A stretch of 64,000 nucleotides of DNA from Chryseobacterium gambrini (GCF_900156825.1 NZ_FTOV01000002.1:186001-250000); one strand, 5' to 3'. Counted from the stretch's first letter, positions 53,398 through 63,397 are shown. A program made the numbers and translations. The notes: generated by a model not told the origin, from the letters alone.

Positions 53398-53508
53398 TAA
53401 ATTTGCAATCTCAATACATTGAAATATAAGGTTTGTACTTCATTGGATTTGAATATTGAAACTTTTTTTAATAAAAAGGTTTTGGTATTTAAAAATTCAT
53501 TATATTTG
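53398..53508 (+). promoter_or_regulatory. Promoter region of tuf
   Basis: The best match is TTTG (53,481-53,484), 16 bases, TATATTTG (53,501-53,508), which fits the Bacteroidota consensus. It gives a leader of about 35-40 bases before the tuf ATG. A second box TAAATTTG (53,398-53,405) lies 100 bases upstream without a clear -33 partner. Confidence 0.7.
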
Positions 53509-53551
53509 CACACCGAAAATTTGAAAAACAATAAATAAATAATTTTAAATC

Positions 53552-54757
53552 ATGGCAAAGGAAACGTTTAATCGTAACAAACCACACTTGAACATTGGTA
53601 CTATTGGTCACGTTGACCATGGTAAAACTACTCTTACAGCTGCTATTTCTGCTGTATTAGCTAGCAAAGGTCTTGCTGAGAAAAAAGACTTCTCTGCAAT
53701 TGACTCTGCTCCAGAAGAAAAAGAAAGAGGTATTACTATCAATACAGCTCACATCGAATACGAAACTGAAAAAAGACACTATGCTCACGTTGACTGTCCA
53801 GGTCACGCGGATTACGTAAAGAACATGGTAACAGGTGCTGCTCAGATGGACGGAGCTATCGTGGTATGTGCTGCGACTGACGGACCAATGCCTCAGACAA
53901 GAGAACACATTCTACTTTGCCGTCAGGTAAACGTACCAAGAATCGTTGTTTTCATGAATAAAGTTGACATGGTAGATGATGCTGAGTTATTAGAGCTTGT
54001 TGAAATGGAGCTTAGAGACTTATTATCTACTTATGAATTCGACGGAGATAACTCTCCAGTAATCCAAGGTTCTGCTCTTGGTGCACTTACTGCTGCTACA
54101 GAAGGTAATTCTGATGATAAGTGGTTTAAGTCTGTAGAGCAATTGATGGATGCTGTTGACGAGTGGATCGAAGAGCCAACAAGAGATACAGATAAGCCAT
54201 TCTTGATGCCAATCGAAGACGTATTCTCTATTACAGGTAGAGGTACTGTAGCAACTGGTAGAATCGAGGCTGGTATCATCAACACTGGTGATCCTGTAGA
54301 TATCGTAGGTATGGGTGATGAAAAATTAACTTCTACAATTACAGGGGTTGAGATGTTCAGAAAAATCCTAGACAGAGGTGAAGCTGGAGATAACGTAGGT
54401 CTATTGTTGAGAGGTATTGAAAAAACTGACATCAAGAGAGGTATGGTTATCGCTAAGAAAGACTCTGTGAAGCCACACAAAAAATTCAAAGCATCTGTTT
54501 ATATTCTTTCTAAAGAAGAAGGTGGACGTCACACTCCATTCCACAACAAATACCGTCCTCAGTTCTACGTAAGAACTACTGACGTTACAGGTGAGATCTT
54601 CTTACCAGAAGGTGTAGAAATGGTAATGCCTGGTGATAACTTAGAGATCACTGTAGAATTGTTACAGCCAATCGCTCTTAACGAGGGTCTTAGATTCGCG
54701 ATCAGAGAAGGTGGTAGAACAGTTGGTTCAGGTCAGGTAACTGAAATTTTAGACTAA
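53552..54757 (+). CDS. tuf: Elongation factor Tu
   Basis: 401 residues. GTPase motifs GHVDHGKTT (G1), DCPGHADY (G3) and NKVD (G4) are intact, and the two beta-barrel domains are complete. It delivers aminoacyl-tRNA to the ribosome. The gene is followed by a terminator and tRNA-Trp, the standard arrangement with secE and nusG in many bacteria. Confidence 0.99.
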   Translation: MAKETFNRNKPHLNIGTIGHVDHGKTTLTAAISAVLASKGLAEKKDFSAIDSAPEEKERGITINTAHIEYETEKRHYAHVDCPGHADYVKNMVTGAAQMDGAIVVCAATDGPMPQTREHILLCRQVNVPRIVVFMNKVDMVDDAELLELVEMELRDLLSTYEFDGDNSPVIQGSALGALTAATEGNSDDKWFKSVEQLMDAVDEWIEEPTRDTDKPFLMPIEDVFSITGRGTVATGRIEAGIINTGDPVDIVGMGDEKLTSTITGVEMFRKILDRGEAGDNVGLLLRGIEKTDIKRGMVIAKKDSVKPHKKFKASVYILSKEEGGRHTPFHNKYRPQFYVRTTDVTGEIFLPEGVEMVMPGDNLEITVELLQPIALNEGLRFAIREGGRTVGSGQVTEILD

Positions 54758-54773
54758 TCATCTAACACAATAT

Positions 54774-54814
54774 AAAAGCTTCCGCAGGGAACTTCTTTAC
54801 GGAAGCTTTTTTTT
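54774..54814 (+). terminator. Intrinsic terminator after tuf
   Basis: AAAAGCTTCCG, 15-base loop, CGGAAGCTTTT followed by TTTT. The large loop and the T-run fit a rho-independent terminator. tRNA-Trp begins 4 bases later, so that gene may be served by read-through or its own promoter. Confidence 0.75.
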
Positions 54815-54818
54815 AACT

Positions 54819-54889
54819 ACGGGCATCGTCCAATGGTAGGATACCGGTCTCCAAAACCGTTGATCAGGGTTCGAATCCTTGTGCCCGTG
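54819..54889 (+). tRNA. trpT: tRNA-Trp (CCA)
   Basis: 71 bases without CCA. The acceptor ACGGGCA pairs with TGCCCGT (7 perfect pairs). The anticodon loop CT-CCA-AA gives anticodon CCA. The T-arm CAGGG-TTCGAAT-CCTTG is normal. Pair 27-43 is a C-T mismatch, and the variable loop is 4 bases. It lies directly in front of secE. Confidence 0.92.
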
Positions 54890-54901
54890 CAAATAACAAT
54901 T

Positions 54902-55108
54902 ATGAGTTCATTTGTCGATTTTTTAAAAGGTTCTTATAACGAATTCAGACATAAAGTTGAATGGCCGAAGTGGTCTGATCTGCAATCTTCTACAATTGTA
55001 GTAACTGTTGCAACAGTAATCTTGGCGTTATTTACTTTTGGAGTTGATGAATTGTTTTCTAAAGCAATCAGCAACATCATTGGAATGCTAATCAACTTGT
55101 TCAATTAA
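54902..55108 (+). CDS. secE: Preprotein translocase subunit SecE
   Basis: 68 residues with one membrane segment (STIVVTVATVILALFTFGVD) and the conserved amphipathic helix before it (EFRHKVEWPKW), typical of the short SecE. The ATG at 54,902 is 12 bases after tRNA-Trp. A longer in-frame start lies inside the tRNA gene and is rejected. It is part of the SecYEG export channel. Confidence 0.95.
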   Translation: MSSFVDFLKGSYNEFRHKVEWPKWSDLQSSTIVVTVATVILALFTFGVDELFSKAISNIIGMLINLFN

Positions 55109-55130
55109 TAATAAAAGTATTTTCCCAATA

Positions 55131-55673
55131 ATGAGCGAATTGAAATGGTATGTGCTGAAAGCGATCAGCGGACAGGAAAATAAAGTGAAAAACTACATTG
55201 AGACGGAAATCAAACGTTTAGGGTTTGAACAGTACGTTACTCAGGTAGTTATTCCTATGGAAAAGGTTATTCAGATCAGAAACGGTAAAAAAGTTCCTAA
55301 AGAAAGACCTTACTATCCTGGATACTTAATGATTGAAGCTGATTTGATGGGAGAGATTCCTCACGTTATTAAAAATATTCCGGGAGTTATTTCATTCCTG
55401 AGTTTAACAAAAGGAGGAGATCCTGTTCCGATGAGAAAATCGGAGGTAAACAGAATGCTTGGAAGAATGGATGAGCTTTCCGAATTTGCAAGCGATGTTG
55501 AAATTCCTTATGTAGTGGGCGAAAACGTTAAAGTAATAGACGGACCATTCAACGGATTCAACGGAACCGTAGAAAAAATTCTGGAAGATAAAAAGAAAAT
55601 TGAAGTTTCTGTTTTAATCTTTGGTAGAAAAACTCCAATGGAGCTTAGCTATATGCAGGTAGAAAAAGTATAA
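55131..55673 (+). CDS. nusG: Transcription antitermination factor NusG
   Basis: 180 residues. The NGN domain starts with ELKWYVLKAISGQENKVKNY, has VIPMEKVIQIRNGKK, and ends with PGVISFLSLT; the C-terminal KOW has GPFNGFNGTVEKI. It binds RNA polymerase and couples it to Rho or ribosomes. A terminator follows it, and the next gene is a surface protein rather than rplK. Confidence 0.97.
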   Translation: MSELKWYVLKAISGQENKVKNYIETEIKRLGFEQYVTQVVIPMEKVIQIRNGKKVPKERPYYPGYLMIEADLMGEIPHVIKNIPGVISFLSLTKGGDPVPMRKSEVNRMLGRMDELSEFASDVEIPYVVGENVKVIDGPFNGFNGTVEKILEDKKKIEVSVLIFGRKTPMELSYMQVEKV

Positions 55674-55697
55674 TATTTACTTAAAAATATAAAAATT

Positions 55698-55722
55698 AAG
55701 ACCGCTTCAAGCGGTCTTTTTT
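55698..55722 (+). terminator. Intrinsic terminator after nusG
   Basis: AAGACCGC, loop TTCAA, GCGGTCTT followed by TTTT. Separates nusG from the surface-protein gene. Confidence 0.88.
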
Positions 55723-55918
55723 CGTTCTACTACCATAAGCTGATTCTGATCAGTAAAATTTAATCTATATCTTTTTTAGGGATTAATTGTTTTTACAGTA
55801 TAATTTTAATGTATATTTTTAATATTGAGTATTTTTTAATATAAAAGATTTTGTATTGTGTATTTCATTAATATTTTAATTGAAAATTGAATATTTATTT
55901 GATTTTGGTCATTTTTGC

Positions 55919-55950
55919 TTTGTTTTTTGTTAAATATTGTGTTAACTTTG
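55919..55950 (+). promoter_or_regulatory. Promoter of the 217-aa surface protein gene
   Basis: TTTG (55,919-55,922), 20 bases, TAACTTTG (55,943-55,950), a good consensus match. The gene starts 15 bases downstream. The stretch 55,723-55,918 shows no other feature. Confidence 0.65.
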
Positions 55951-55965
55951 GTTTAAAACAAATAT

Positions 55966-56619
55966 ATGAGAAACATCATTATTTTTTCGCTTTGCAGTTT
56001 TTTTGCAAATGCACAAGTAGGGGTTAATACAACATCTCCTTCCAGAACCTTAGATGTTAACGGTACCTTAAGAGTAAGAACCCAAACCGATCAGTCTTCA
56101 AATAGTTCTTATGATAATGTGATGATTTCCGATGCGAATGGAAACGTAGACTATGTAAAAAAGAATCTTCTTAATCAGCAGATGACACAATTATTCAGCC
56201 TAACTACTTTACCCAGTGTTAATGTTGGGGGCAGTGGTACAGTTAGTCCTGTAAGTATCAGTAACCAATCTGTTACGTTAACTAAACCGGCATTTGTAAT
56301 CATCAATTATTCTGTACCTGTTACGTTATCAGCTGCTGCTTCAGACGGCAGAATGAAATTATTAAGAACACATCTGAACGTTGATGGAACCAATGTTGTT
56401 AGATCTTCCAATGCATATACCAATAGTACATCTACTGGGACTAACCTCACCGGAATTTTTTATAATACCGGAAGTTATATAACTTTACTGGGTGCGGGAA
56501 CACACAGTATTGAGATTTTGGGTACATGCTTTGACTTTGCAGCAGCGGCTAACTGCGTTCAGGGAGGTAATTTTTCCGGAACTTCTTTTCAGGCGCATGC
56601 AATGTATAATGATTATTAA
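55966..56619 (+). CDS. Secreted/surface protein, 217 aa
   Basis: A signal peptide (IIIFSLCSFFANAQ) is followed by the Bacteroidota surface motif VGVNTTSPSRTLDVNG and a stretch of beta strands with Thr/Ser/Asn. The start motif resembles those of large surface proteins, although the rest is short. It has its own promoter and terminator, inserted between nusG and rplK. Function unknown. Confidence 0.7.
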   Translation: MRNIIIFSLCSFFANAQVGVNTTSPSRTLDVNGTLRVRTQTDQSSNSSYDNVMISDANGNVDYVKKNLLNQQMTQLFSLTTLPSVNVGGSGTVSPVSISNQSVTLTKPAFVIINYSVPVTLSAAASDGRMKLLRTHLNVDGTNVVRSSNAYTNSTSTGTNLTGIFYNTGSYITLLGAGTHSIEILGTCFDFAAAANCVQGGNFSGTSFQAHAMYNDY

Positions 56620-56644
56620 TTCAATTAAAGTTAAAATTTTTTTC

Positions 56645-56681
56645 TATAAGGAGTATGGGTTATCCTATACTCCTTATATTT
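56645..56681 (+). terminator. Terminator-like hairpin after the surface protein gene
   Basis: ATAAGGAGTAT, 10-base loop, ATACTCCTTAT followed by ATTTTG. A perfect 11-bp stem with a weak T-run. Confidence 0.6.
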
Positions 56682-56748
56682 TGCGGTAGTGTTAAATTGT
56701 GATGTGAAAAATAATTTATTAAATCTTTCTAAAAATCAATCTATTCCG

Positions 56749-56779
56749 TTTGCTATTTCAAAAATATTTCATAATTTTG
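56749..56779 (+). promoter_or_regulatory. Promoter of the rplK-rplA-rplJ-rplL operon
   Basis: TTTG (56,749-56,752), exactly 19 bases, TAATTTTG (56,772-56,779). This is the closest consensus match in the window. A leader of about 90 bases precedes the rplK ATG and could hold a ribosomal-protein autoregulation site; no fold was worked out. Confidence 0.75.
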
Positions 56780-56876
56780 CAGTCCGAAAAGTAGGATTAT
56801 CTAAGGTGAGAATGGGTAACCTGCTGAATAATAATGCTTCCAAACTCATTAATTATTCAAATTTAAAAAACAAACA

Positions 56877-57323
56877 ATGGCTAAAAAAGTCTTTAAAATG
56901 GTAAAACTTCAGGTGAAAGGTGGCGCAGCTAACCCTTCTCCACCAGTAGGTCCAGCATTGGGTTCTGCAGGTGTGAACATCATGGAGTTTTGTAAGCAAT
57001 TTAACGGAAGAACTCAAGATAAGCCAGGACAAGTTTTACCTGTAGTAATTACAGTATACGAAGACAAATCTTTTGAATTCGTTATTAAAACTCCTCCTGC
57101 AGCAATCCAGTTAATGGATGCGGCTAAGATCAAGGGTGGTTCCGGAGAACCGAACAGAAACAAAGTAGGTGCTGTAACTTGGGCTCAGGTTCAAAAGATT
57201 GCTGAAGATAAAATGGCAGACCTTAACTGCTTTACAATGGATTCAGCTGTTTCTATGGTTGCAGGTACTGCAAGATCTATGGGATTAAGAGTAACAGGAA
57301 CTAAACCAACTTTTAACGCTTAA
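56877..57323 (+). CDS. rplK: 50S ribosomal protein L11
   Basis: 148 residues, [26 protein letters not shown] start with the PPVGPALG motif and the [12 protein letters not shown] region. Located first in the operon with rplA, 11 bases apart. Part of the GTPase centre of the ribosome. Confidence 0.98.
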   Translation: MAKKVFKMVKLQVKGGAANPSPPVGPALGSAGVNIMEFCKQFNGRTQDKPGQVLPVVITVYEDKSFEFVIKTPPAAIQLMDAAKIKGGSGEPNRNKVGAVTWAQVQKIAEDKMADLNCFTMDSAVSMVAGTARSMGLRVTGTKPTFNA

Positions 57324-57334
57324 AACTTAAAGAA

Positions 57335-58027
57335 ATGGCAAAATTAACTAAGAAGCAAAAAGAAGCTTTAAGCAAAGTAGAAAAAGGAAGAATCTATAAC
57401 CTTGAAGAAGGTTCAGCTCTTGTAAAAGAAGTAAACACTGCAAAGTTTGATGCTTCTGTAGACATCGCTGTAAGATTAGGGGTAGATCCAAGAAAAGCAA
57501 ACCAAATGGTAAGAGGTGTTGTATCTCTTCCTCACGGAACTGGTAAAGATGTTAAAGTTTTGGCTTTAGTAACTCCAGATAAAGAAGCAGAAGCTAAAGA
57601 AGCGGGTGCTGACTATGTAGGTCTTGATGAATATCTACAAAAAATCAAAGATGGTTGGACTGATGTTGACGTTATCGTAACAATGCCGGCTGTAATGGGT
57701 AAATTAGGACCATTGGGTAGAGTATTAGGACCAAGAGGTTTAATGCCAAACCCTAAATCAGGTACTGTAACTATGGAAATTGGTAAAGCAGTAACTGAAG
57801 TGAAAGCTGGTAAAATTGATTTCAAAGTTGATAAATACGGTATTATCCACGCTGGTATTGGTAAAGTATCTTTCGATGCTGCTAAAATCAAGGAAAATGC
57901 TCAGGAATTGATCTCTACTTTGATCAAAATGAAGCCAACTGCTGCGAAAGGTACTTATGTGAAGTCGATCTATCTTTCTTCTACAATGAGTCCTGGTATT
58001 GCAATCGATACTAAATCTGTTAACTAA
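57335..58027 (+). CDS. rplA: 50S ribosomal protein L1
   Basis: 230 residues with the [20 protein letters not shown] region, [16 protein letters not shown] motif and the normal C-terminal end. In other bacteria L1 also represses its own operon by binding the leader; the leader here was not tested. Confidence 0.98.
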   Translation: MAKLTKKQKEALSKVEKGRIYNLEEGSALVKEVNTAKFDASVDIAVRLGVDPRKANQMVRGVVSLPHGTGKDVKVLALVTPDKEAEAKEAGADYVGLDEYLQKIKDGWTDVDVIVTMPAVMGKLGPLGRVLGPRGLMPNPKSGTVTMEIGKAVTEVKAGKIDFKVDKYGIIHAGIGKVSFDAAKIKENAQELISTLIKMKPTAAKGTYVKSIYLSSTMSPGIAIDTKSVN

Positions 58028-58044
58028 TTATAAATCCTAAGACA

Positions 58045-58632
58045 ATGACAAAAGACCAAAAAGTTGTAGCAATACAAGAGATCAAAGATTTGCTTCAGGA
58101 TGCTAAAGTAGTTTACGTTGCAGATCTACAAGGTTTGAACGCAGGTAAATCTTCTGACTTCAGAAGACAGGCTTTCAAGCAAAATATCAAAGTAAAAGTA
58201 GTTAAAAATACACTTTTACAAAAAGCAATGGAGCAAATCGAAGGAGTAGATTACTCCGAGATGTTCCAGTCTTTCAAAGGAAATTCAGCAATTATGATTT
58301 CTGAGACTGCGAGTGCTCCAGCGAAATTAATCAGAGACTTTAGAAAGAAAGAAGAAAAGCCGGCGTTGAAGTCTGCTTTCGTTCAGGAAACTTTCTATGT
58401 TGGTGACAATAACCTAGAGATGTTAGCTAACATCAAGTCTAGAGAAGAAATGATCGGTGAAATCATCGGATTACTTCAGTCTCCAATCCAGAGAGTTGTT
58501 TCTGCTCTTCAAAACAAACCTGAGACAGTAGAAGCTAAAGCTGAAGAAGCTGCACCTGCAGTAGAAGAAGCTCCGGCTGCTGAAACTCTGGAAACTCCAG
58601 CTGCTGAAGGAGAAGCTCCAGCTGCTGAATAA
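58045..58632 (+). CDS. rplJ: 50S ribosomal protein L10
   Basis: 195 residues. The N-terminal 150 are standard L10 (YVADLQGLNAGKSSDFRRQ, NTLLQKAME). A long Ala/Glu/Pro-rich C-terminal extension (about 160-195) goes beyond the usual length; such tails occur in Bacteroidota. It anchors the L7/L12 stalk. Followed by rplL after 45 bases. Confidence 0.97.
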   Translation: MTKDQKVVAIQEIKDLLQDAKVVYVADLQGLNAGKSSDFRRQAFKQNIKVKVVKNTLLQKAMEQIEGVDYSEMFQSFKGNSAIMISETASAPAKLIRDFRKKEEKPALKSAFVQETFYVGDNNLEMLANIKSREEMIGEIIGLLQSPIQRVVSALQNKPETVEAKAEEAAPAVEEAPAAETLETPAAEGEAPAAE

Positions 58633-58677
58633 TTTACACTCAAAAAATAATCAATAATCAACAAAAACATTACAACA

Positions 58678-59046
58678 ATGTCAGATTTAAAAAATTTAGC
58701 TGAAACGCTAGTAAACTTAACAGTAAAAGACGTAAACGAATTAGCTGCTATCCTTAAGGATGAGTACGGAATTGAACCAGCTGCTGCTGCAGTAGTAGTT
58801 GCTGCAGGAGGTGCAGGTGAAGCTGCTGAAGAAAAGACTGAATTCGACGTAATTCTTAAGTCTGCAGGTGCTTCTAAATTAGCGATCGTTAAATTAGTAA
58901 AAGATTTAACTGGTGCTGGTCTTAAAGAAGCTAAAGACATCGTAGACGGTGCTCCGGCTCCATTGAAGCAAGGTGTGTCTAAAGACGAAGCTGAAGCTCT
59001 TAAGAAGCAATTAGAAGAAGCTGGTGCTGAAGTAGAATTGAAATAA
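58678..59046 (+). CDS. rplL: 50S ribosomal protein L7/L12
   Basis: 122 residues: N-terminal dimerisation helices, an Ala-rich hinge ([18 protein letters not shown]), and the C-terminal factor-binding domain ([33 protein letters not shown]). The last gene of the operon, followed by a strong terminator. Confidence 0.98.
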   Translation: MSDLKNLAETLVNLTVKDVNELAAILKDEYGIEPAAAAVVVAAGGAGEAAEEKTEFDVILKSAGASKLAIVKLVKDLTGAGLKEAKDIVDGAPAPLKQGVSKDEAEALKKQLEEAGAEVELK

Positions 59047-59070
59047 TTCCAGTTTACTTTAAAAAATATT

Positions 59071-59099
59071 AAGCCTGAACATTTTGTTCAGGCTTTTTT
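59071..59099 (+). terminator. Intrinsic terminator after rplL
   Basis: AAGCCTGAAC, loop ATTTT, GTTCAGGCTT followed by TTTT. A strong 10-bp stem that would end the ribosomal operon before any downstream gene. Confidence 0.9.
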
Positions 59100-59279
59100 A
59101 TTGTTTATCTGCTTTGCTTGTTATTATTCATAATCAATTATGTGATCAATTTATTTATTTATAAATTTATATTGTTGATTAATTTATAATTTTAAGATAT
59201 TTTAAATAAATATTATTTGTTAAATTGTAATTTTATTTAAATTATTTAACGATAAATAATATTTTAATTGAAAATGTAG

Positions 59280-59287
59280 TATATTTG
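59280..59287 (+). promoter_or_regulatory. -7 box upstream of surface-protein pair
   Basis: TATATTTG is an exact TAnnTTTG match, 23 bases before a possible TTG-start small gene and about 275 bases before the surface-protein ATG. No convincing -33 element at the right distance; the region 59,100-59,279 is AT-rich and otherwise empty. Confidence 0.45.
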
Positions 59288-59310
59288 TAATCTCAAAAAC
59301 ACACACAACT

Positions 59311-59460
59311 TTGGATACAAATTATTTTCTTTTAGGGATTTACGTCCCGATTATGCTTTACGGCATTATACTCATTCGGATTAATAAAAAAGCTAAGTTT
59401 TTATCTTTAAGTCCGGCTCCTTTTAACAATTCTAAATTTTTCAGGAAAAACAAACAATAA
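59311..59460 (+). CDS. Possible small membrane protein, 49 aa (TTG start)
   Basis: The frame begins with TTG and codes for a peptide with one membrane segment (YFLLGIYVPIMLYGIILIRI) followed by a basic tail ending KFFRKNKQ. A TATATTTG box lies 23 bases upstream. There is no ATG in a better place. Topology (basic C-terminus) is plausible for a real small membrane protein. The gap to the next gene is 102 bases. Confidence 0.35.
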   Translation: MDTNYFLLGIYVPIMLYGIILIRINKKAKFLSLSPAPFNNSKFFRKNKQ

Positions 59461-59562
59461 ATTAGCCAATACATTATTGATTAGCTATTATATTGTCAGG
59501 TTCATCTTTGTACCTGAAGATTCATTTCGTTTATTCTTAAAAAAAACTACAAATATTCTAAA

Positions 59563-60756
59563 ATGAAAAACAAATTATTCGGATTGTCAGCACTGGCAAT
59601 TTTTGGATGCATGGTAAACGCGCAGGTAGGTATTAATACTAATCTGGGACAGGCAACTCTGGATGTAGTCGGTTCGCCTTCGGTTTCAAGTAAGCTTGAT
59701 GGAATTATTGCGCCGAGGCTTACAGGAGATCAGCTTCGTTCAAAAAGTTATACGGCGTCTCAGACAGGCGCTTTGGTGTATGTGACCGCTGCCGATACTG
59801 CTCCGGCGTCTCAGACGGTTAATGTGGTTAATGCAGGATATTATTATTTTGATGGATCTGTTTGGATTCAGGTAAATCAGCCACAGCCTTCCGGCTGGAA
59901 AATTACCGGAAATTCAGGAACAACAGCTACTGCGGCAAGTTTGGGAACCGCTGTCTCTTCCGGTAACTTTTTAGGAACGACAGATAGTCAGAGCTTAGTT
60001 TTAGCAACAAACAATACGGTAAAAGCAATTCTCGATGTTAATGGAAATCTAAGAGGCGGAAATTCTAATGCTTCCTCGCCTTATGCATCGGTTTCATGGG
60101 GATCAAACAATACATTATCAAACAATACATCATCAAACATCGCTTTAGGAAGAGAAAATACCGTTGCTGCACAGGCTGCTAATTTTCCGGGAGTGGCAAT
60201 CGGAGCTACGAACAGTGCGTTAAGTGGAGCAAAAATAATAGGAAACAACAATTTTGCAACAGGAGCCAATGCCATTGTTTTGGGAAATAATAACGGAACA
60301 TCAGGAACTAATGTCAGTGGAATTAATATTGGAAATTCCAATGTGAATTCCGGAGGTTTTGCTTTTGGGACAGGAAATAATGTAACGAGCAATAATTACG
60401 CATTTGGAAATGCCAATGTTGCAAGTGGAGCAGCCGGTGCAATTGCCTTCGGGAATAGTGCCAGTGCAACCATAGCCAACCAGACCGTTTATGCAAATAC
60501 TAGCCATGCTTTTTCCGGACAGGGCTCGATTGGAACCGCAATTACAGACGTCGGAGTGAATATGACTCCAAACGGAACCAATATTCCTGATCTTGAAATC
60601 AGTAAAGGAATTTTAATTAAAGCAACCGGTGTTCCTGTAACTTCAGACTGTAATGCAAGTAATGAAGGAACCATTGTTTATGGCAAATCAGGAAATACAG
60701 GAAACTTTTACGGATGCAGAATTTCCGCAGGAGTTTATGCATGGCAACAATTTTAA
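59563..60756 (+). CDS. Secreted surface protein with YadA-like head repeats
   Basis: 397 residues. A signal peptide ending in NAQ is followed by VGINTNLGQATLDVVG, the same surface start as the 217-residue gene. Residues about 185-310 contain repeats such as NIALGREN, AIVLGNNN, FAFGTGNN and AIAFGNSA, which resemble left-handed beta-roll repeats of trimeric adhesin heads. No C-terminal anchor or sorting signal is obvious. It lies 31 bases before the T9SS protein, probably in the same operon. Confidence 0.7.
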   Translation: MKNKLFGLSALAIFGCMVNAQVGINTNLGQATLDVVGSPSVSSKLDGIIAPRLTGDQLRSKSYTASQTGALVYVTAADTAPASQTVNVVNAGYYYFDGSVWIQVNQPQPSGWKITGNSGTTATAASLGTAVSSGNFLGTTDSQSLVLATNNTVKAILDVNGNLRGGNSNASSPYASVSWGSNNTLSNNTSSNIALGRENTVAAQAANFPGVAIGATNSALSGAKIIGNNNFATGANAIVLGNNNGTSGTNVSGINIGNSNVNSGGFAFGTGNNVTSNNYAFGNANVASGAAGAIAFGNSASATIANQTVYANTSHAFSGQGSIGTAITDVGVNMTPNGTNIPDLEISKGILIKATGVPVTSDCNASNEGTIVYGKSGNTGNFYGCRISAGVYAWQQF

Positions 60757-60787
60757 AAAAAATACACAAACTTAAAATCAATTAAAA

Positions 60788-63373
60788 ATGACAAAAAAAT
60801 TATTTGCGAAAATTACAGCTTTTCTCATGCTGTTTCTGCTGTCTGTGAAGATTTTCGGACAGGGTTACACTCCGATTCGGGGAATGGGGGTGGAAGCAAA
60901 ACCGCTGAATGCAAACGGAATATGTCTGGCTTGTTACAGCGGAAGCATAAATCCTCTTATTGATGCCAATTTGGATAACAGCGTCAGTATGGGAAGCTTT
61001 ACCACTTTGGTAAGCGGAAACGGAGTTTCTGTTAAAAATACAAATACAACCTATCCTGCAGGATACATTACAGGTTTTAATGTAGATTTAGGAACCAGCG
61101 TTTTTACGGCAAGTCTTTTAAGCAATTTAAGAATCAGTACCTATAAAGCAGGAGTTCTTCAGGAATCTTCAAATAATACTACTTTATTGTCTGTTCCGGC
61201 ATTCGGAGGAACAAAAACAAGAATTTTCCTTCATTTTAAAACTACTAAAAATTTTGATGAAGTAAGACTGTATCAGGTTAATGCTCTTTCTCTATTCAGT
61301 GCCCTGAATATTTATTATGCATTTGCTTTTGATCCGACTAAAGTTCCTGTAGATAATAATGGCATCTGTGATGATATTATTGCAGGAAACGGTGTAGACG
61401 GAAATGTTTCCGGAAGCAGCAGCTTTTTAGCACCGCTTTCTTATGTAAATGACAGAGCAAAGATTGGTGACGGAGATAAAAGTTCTTACGGCTCCATCGT
61501 TTTACCGGCTGGTTTGTTAGGTTCATACTCTGTAGGTGTTTTAGATAAAAACCAGGTTTATCCAGCAGGAAATAAAGCAGGGTTCGTTATTGAACCGGAT
61601 GATCAGGGTAAATTGCTAAGCGCTGAATTCTTGAAAAATATAACAATTGAGACCTATTTATTCGGGCAGCTGCAGGATTCTAAAAACTTATTTGATGGAG
61701 GCGGACTGATTAATATCAAAGTATTAAGATTCGGTTCTAATAAACAGAAAATTTCCTTAAATACAACCAAGCCTTTTAATGAAGTAAGACTAAAAATCAC
61801 TCAGACTGTAGGAGTGAATTTCGGAGCTTTAAAAGTGTTTTATGCCTTTGAAGAGCCTCAAGGCTGCGATTGTAATGAATATATCCAGACTTCAGGAACT
61901 TCAAGACTGGGAGAAATTGTACAAGGAGCTTCATGGACGGGAGCTTCGGGAACAATTTTAGGATTAACCAATATTACCAACACAGGAAACGTAGTAGATA
62001 ACAACACCAATAACTTTGCAACGGTAAATTTATCTCCGATCAATTTACTAATTCCCACAGTTAGGTTAACGGTTAAAAGCAATACAGGAGAATATCCTGC
62101 CGGAACTTTCGGAGGTTTTACCTTAACGAAAAGTGCCAATTTATTCACGATAAATGCATTAGATTATATCACCATTACTTTCTATAAAGGGACAACGGTA
62201 ACAGAATCCAGAACTTCGGGTGGATTATTCAGCGGACAGTTTATTACTTCGGCTTCCAATCAGTTTTATGTAGGTTTTACGGCAACAAAAGCGTTTGACA
62301 GGATGAAAATTGAGATCAATCCGGGAATAGGAATCACTCTGGCGCAGCAATACTACATTTATAATGCATTTGTTCAGCTTGATGACGATCAGGATGGTGT
62401 TCCGAACTGTAACGATAAATGTCCGAACGGAAACGACAGTATTGATAACAACGGAAACGGTATTCCGGATTGTGCAGAAGGATGTTCTGTGGTAAATGAT
62501 AAATCTTCTGCTATAGACAGCGATGGAGATGGCGTTGCAGATGCTTGCGATAATGATTCTGACAATGACGGTATTCCTGATGCATGGGAAGATCTTAACG
62601 CAAACGGAAAATTTGAAGATGATGACGTAGACGGAAACAAACTGGTGATTGCAGAACTGGGAGACGGAATTTCAAGTTACCTTGATCTTGATTCTGATAA
62701 CGACGGTATTTTAGATTTATTTGAATCTGGAATTCCAACTTCGGTGATTGATCAGATCGATGCAGATCACAACGGAATTATCGACAGCGGCGTTGCAACA
62801 GGAAATAACGGAATTGCGGATATTCTGGAAACATCTCCGGATTCAGGAATCATGAAATATCCTTTAAAAAATACAGATGGAGACGATAAACCGGATTTTG
62901 TAGATCTTAAATCCAATAATGTAGACTTCGATCTTTATACCATCGGAAAAGATAATCTGGATGATCTTGGAGAAGGATTTATTTCGAGAATAAATGATGC
63001 GGATGCAGATGGAATTCAGGCGGTTGTAGATACGGATCTTGTTGCGAAAGGTTCTCCTAATTCTCCTCTTTCACCATATTCTTCTTTCGCTAAAAACAGT
63101 GGTATAATAGCTAAAGCTTCGGCAGGAGAAGTAAAAACGGTTGCCAATGATGTTAAAGTGTATCCTAATCCTGTAAAGGCGGGTGAAAATTTAAATGTGA
63201 AATCTGATGAAGAAGGAACATACACATTGTTTTCAGCTCAGGGACAATTAATCAGCTCAGGTAAATTTTCAGGAAATGCCGAAATCGGTACTTCTTCTTT
63301 ACCTGCGGGAATGTATATCATAAAAGTAGAAACAAAAACGACTGTAAAATCATACAAAGTTATTGTGAGGTAA
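60788..63373 (+). CDS. T9SS-exported protein with thrombospondin type 3 repeats
   Basis: 861 residues. A signal peptide (MTKKLFAKITAFLMLFLLSV) is followed by three repeated beta domains (about 25-190, 195-360, 365-530), then a Ca-binding stretch (DDDQDGVPNCNDKCPN, DSDGDGVADACDNDSD), and a C-terminal type IX sorting domain (VKVYPNPVKAGENLNV, ending YKVIVR). Proteins of this form are exported through T9SS to the surface or medium. It follows the beta-roll protein closely, so the two may work as a surface pair. Confidence 0.88.
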   Translation: MTKKLFAKITAFLMLFLLSVKIFGQGYTPIRGMGVEAKPLNANGICLACYSGSINPLIDANLDNSVSMGSFTTLVSGNGVSVKNTNTTYPAGYITGFNVDLGTSVFTASLLSNLRISTYKAGVLQESSNNTTLLSVPAFGGTKTRIFLHFKTTKNFDEVRLYQVNALSLFSALNIYYAFAFDPTKVPVDNNGICDDIIAGNGVDGNVSGSSSFLAPLSYVNDRAKIGDGDKSSYGSIVLPAGLLGSYSVGVLDKNQVYPAGNKAGFVIEPDDQGKLLSAEFLKNITIETYLFGQLQDSKNLFDGGGLINIKVLRFGSNKQKISLNTTKPFNEVRLKITQTVGVNFGALKVFYAFEEPQGCDCNEYIQTSGTSRLGEIVQGASWTGASGTILGLTNITNTGNVVDNNTNNFATVNLSPINLLIPTVRLTVKSNTGEYPAGTFGGFTLTKSANLFTINALDYITITFYKGTTVTESRTSGGLFSGQFITSASNQFYVGFTATKAFDRMKIEINPGIGITLAQQYYIYNAFVQLDDDQDGVPNCNDKCPNGNDSIDNNGNGIPDCAEGCSVVNDKSSAIDSDGDGVADACDNDSDNDGIPDAWEDLNANGKFEDDDVDGNKLVIAELGDGISSYLDLDSDNDGILDLFESGIPTSVIDQIDADHNGIIDSGVATGNNGIADILETSPDSGIMKYPLKNTDGDDKPDFVDLKSNNVDFDLYTIGKDNLDDLGEGFISRINDADADGIQAVVDTDLVAKGSPNSPLSPYSSFAKNSGIIAKASAGEVKTVANDVKVYPNPVKAGENLNVKSDEEGTYTLFSAQGQLISSGKFSGNAEIGTSSLPAGMYIIKVETKTTVKSYKVIVR

Positions 63374-63397
63374 TTTCAATAAATAAATCGTTTCTGC

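Noticed and set aside
56689..56904. 71-codon frame across the rplK promoter and start
   Set aside because: It covers the best promoter match of the window and runs into rplK in another frame.
58509..58940. 143-codon frame opposite rplJ/rplL
   Set aside because: Antisense to two certain ribosomal genes; Ala/Ser-rich product reflects their Ala/Glu-rich codons.
62389..62640. 83-codon frame opposite the thrombospondin-type repeats
   Set aside because: Antisense shadow of the Asp-rich Ca-binding repeats.
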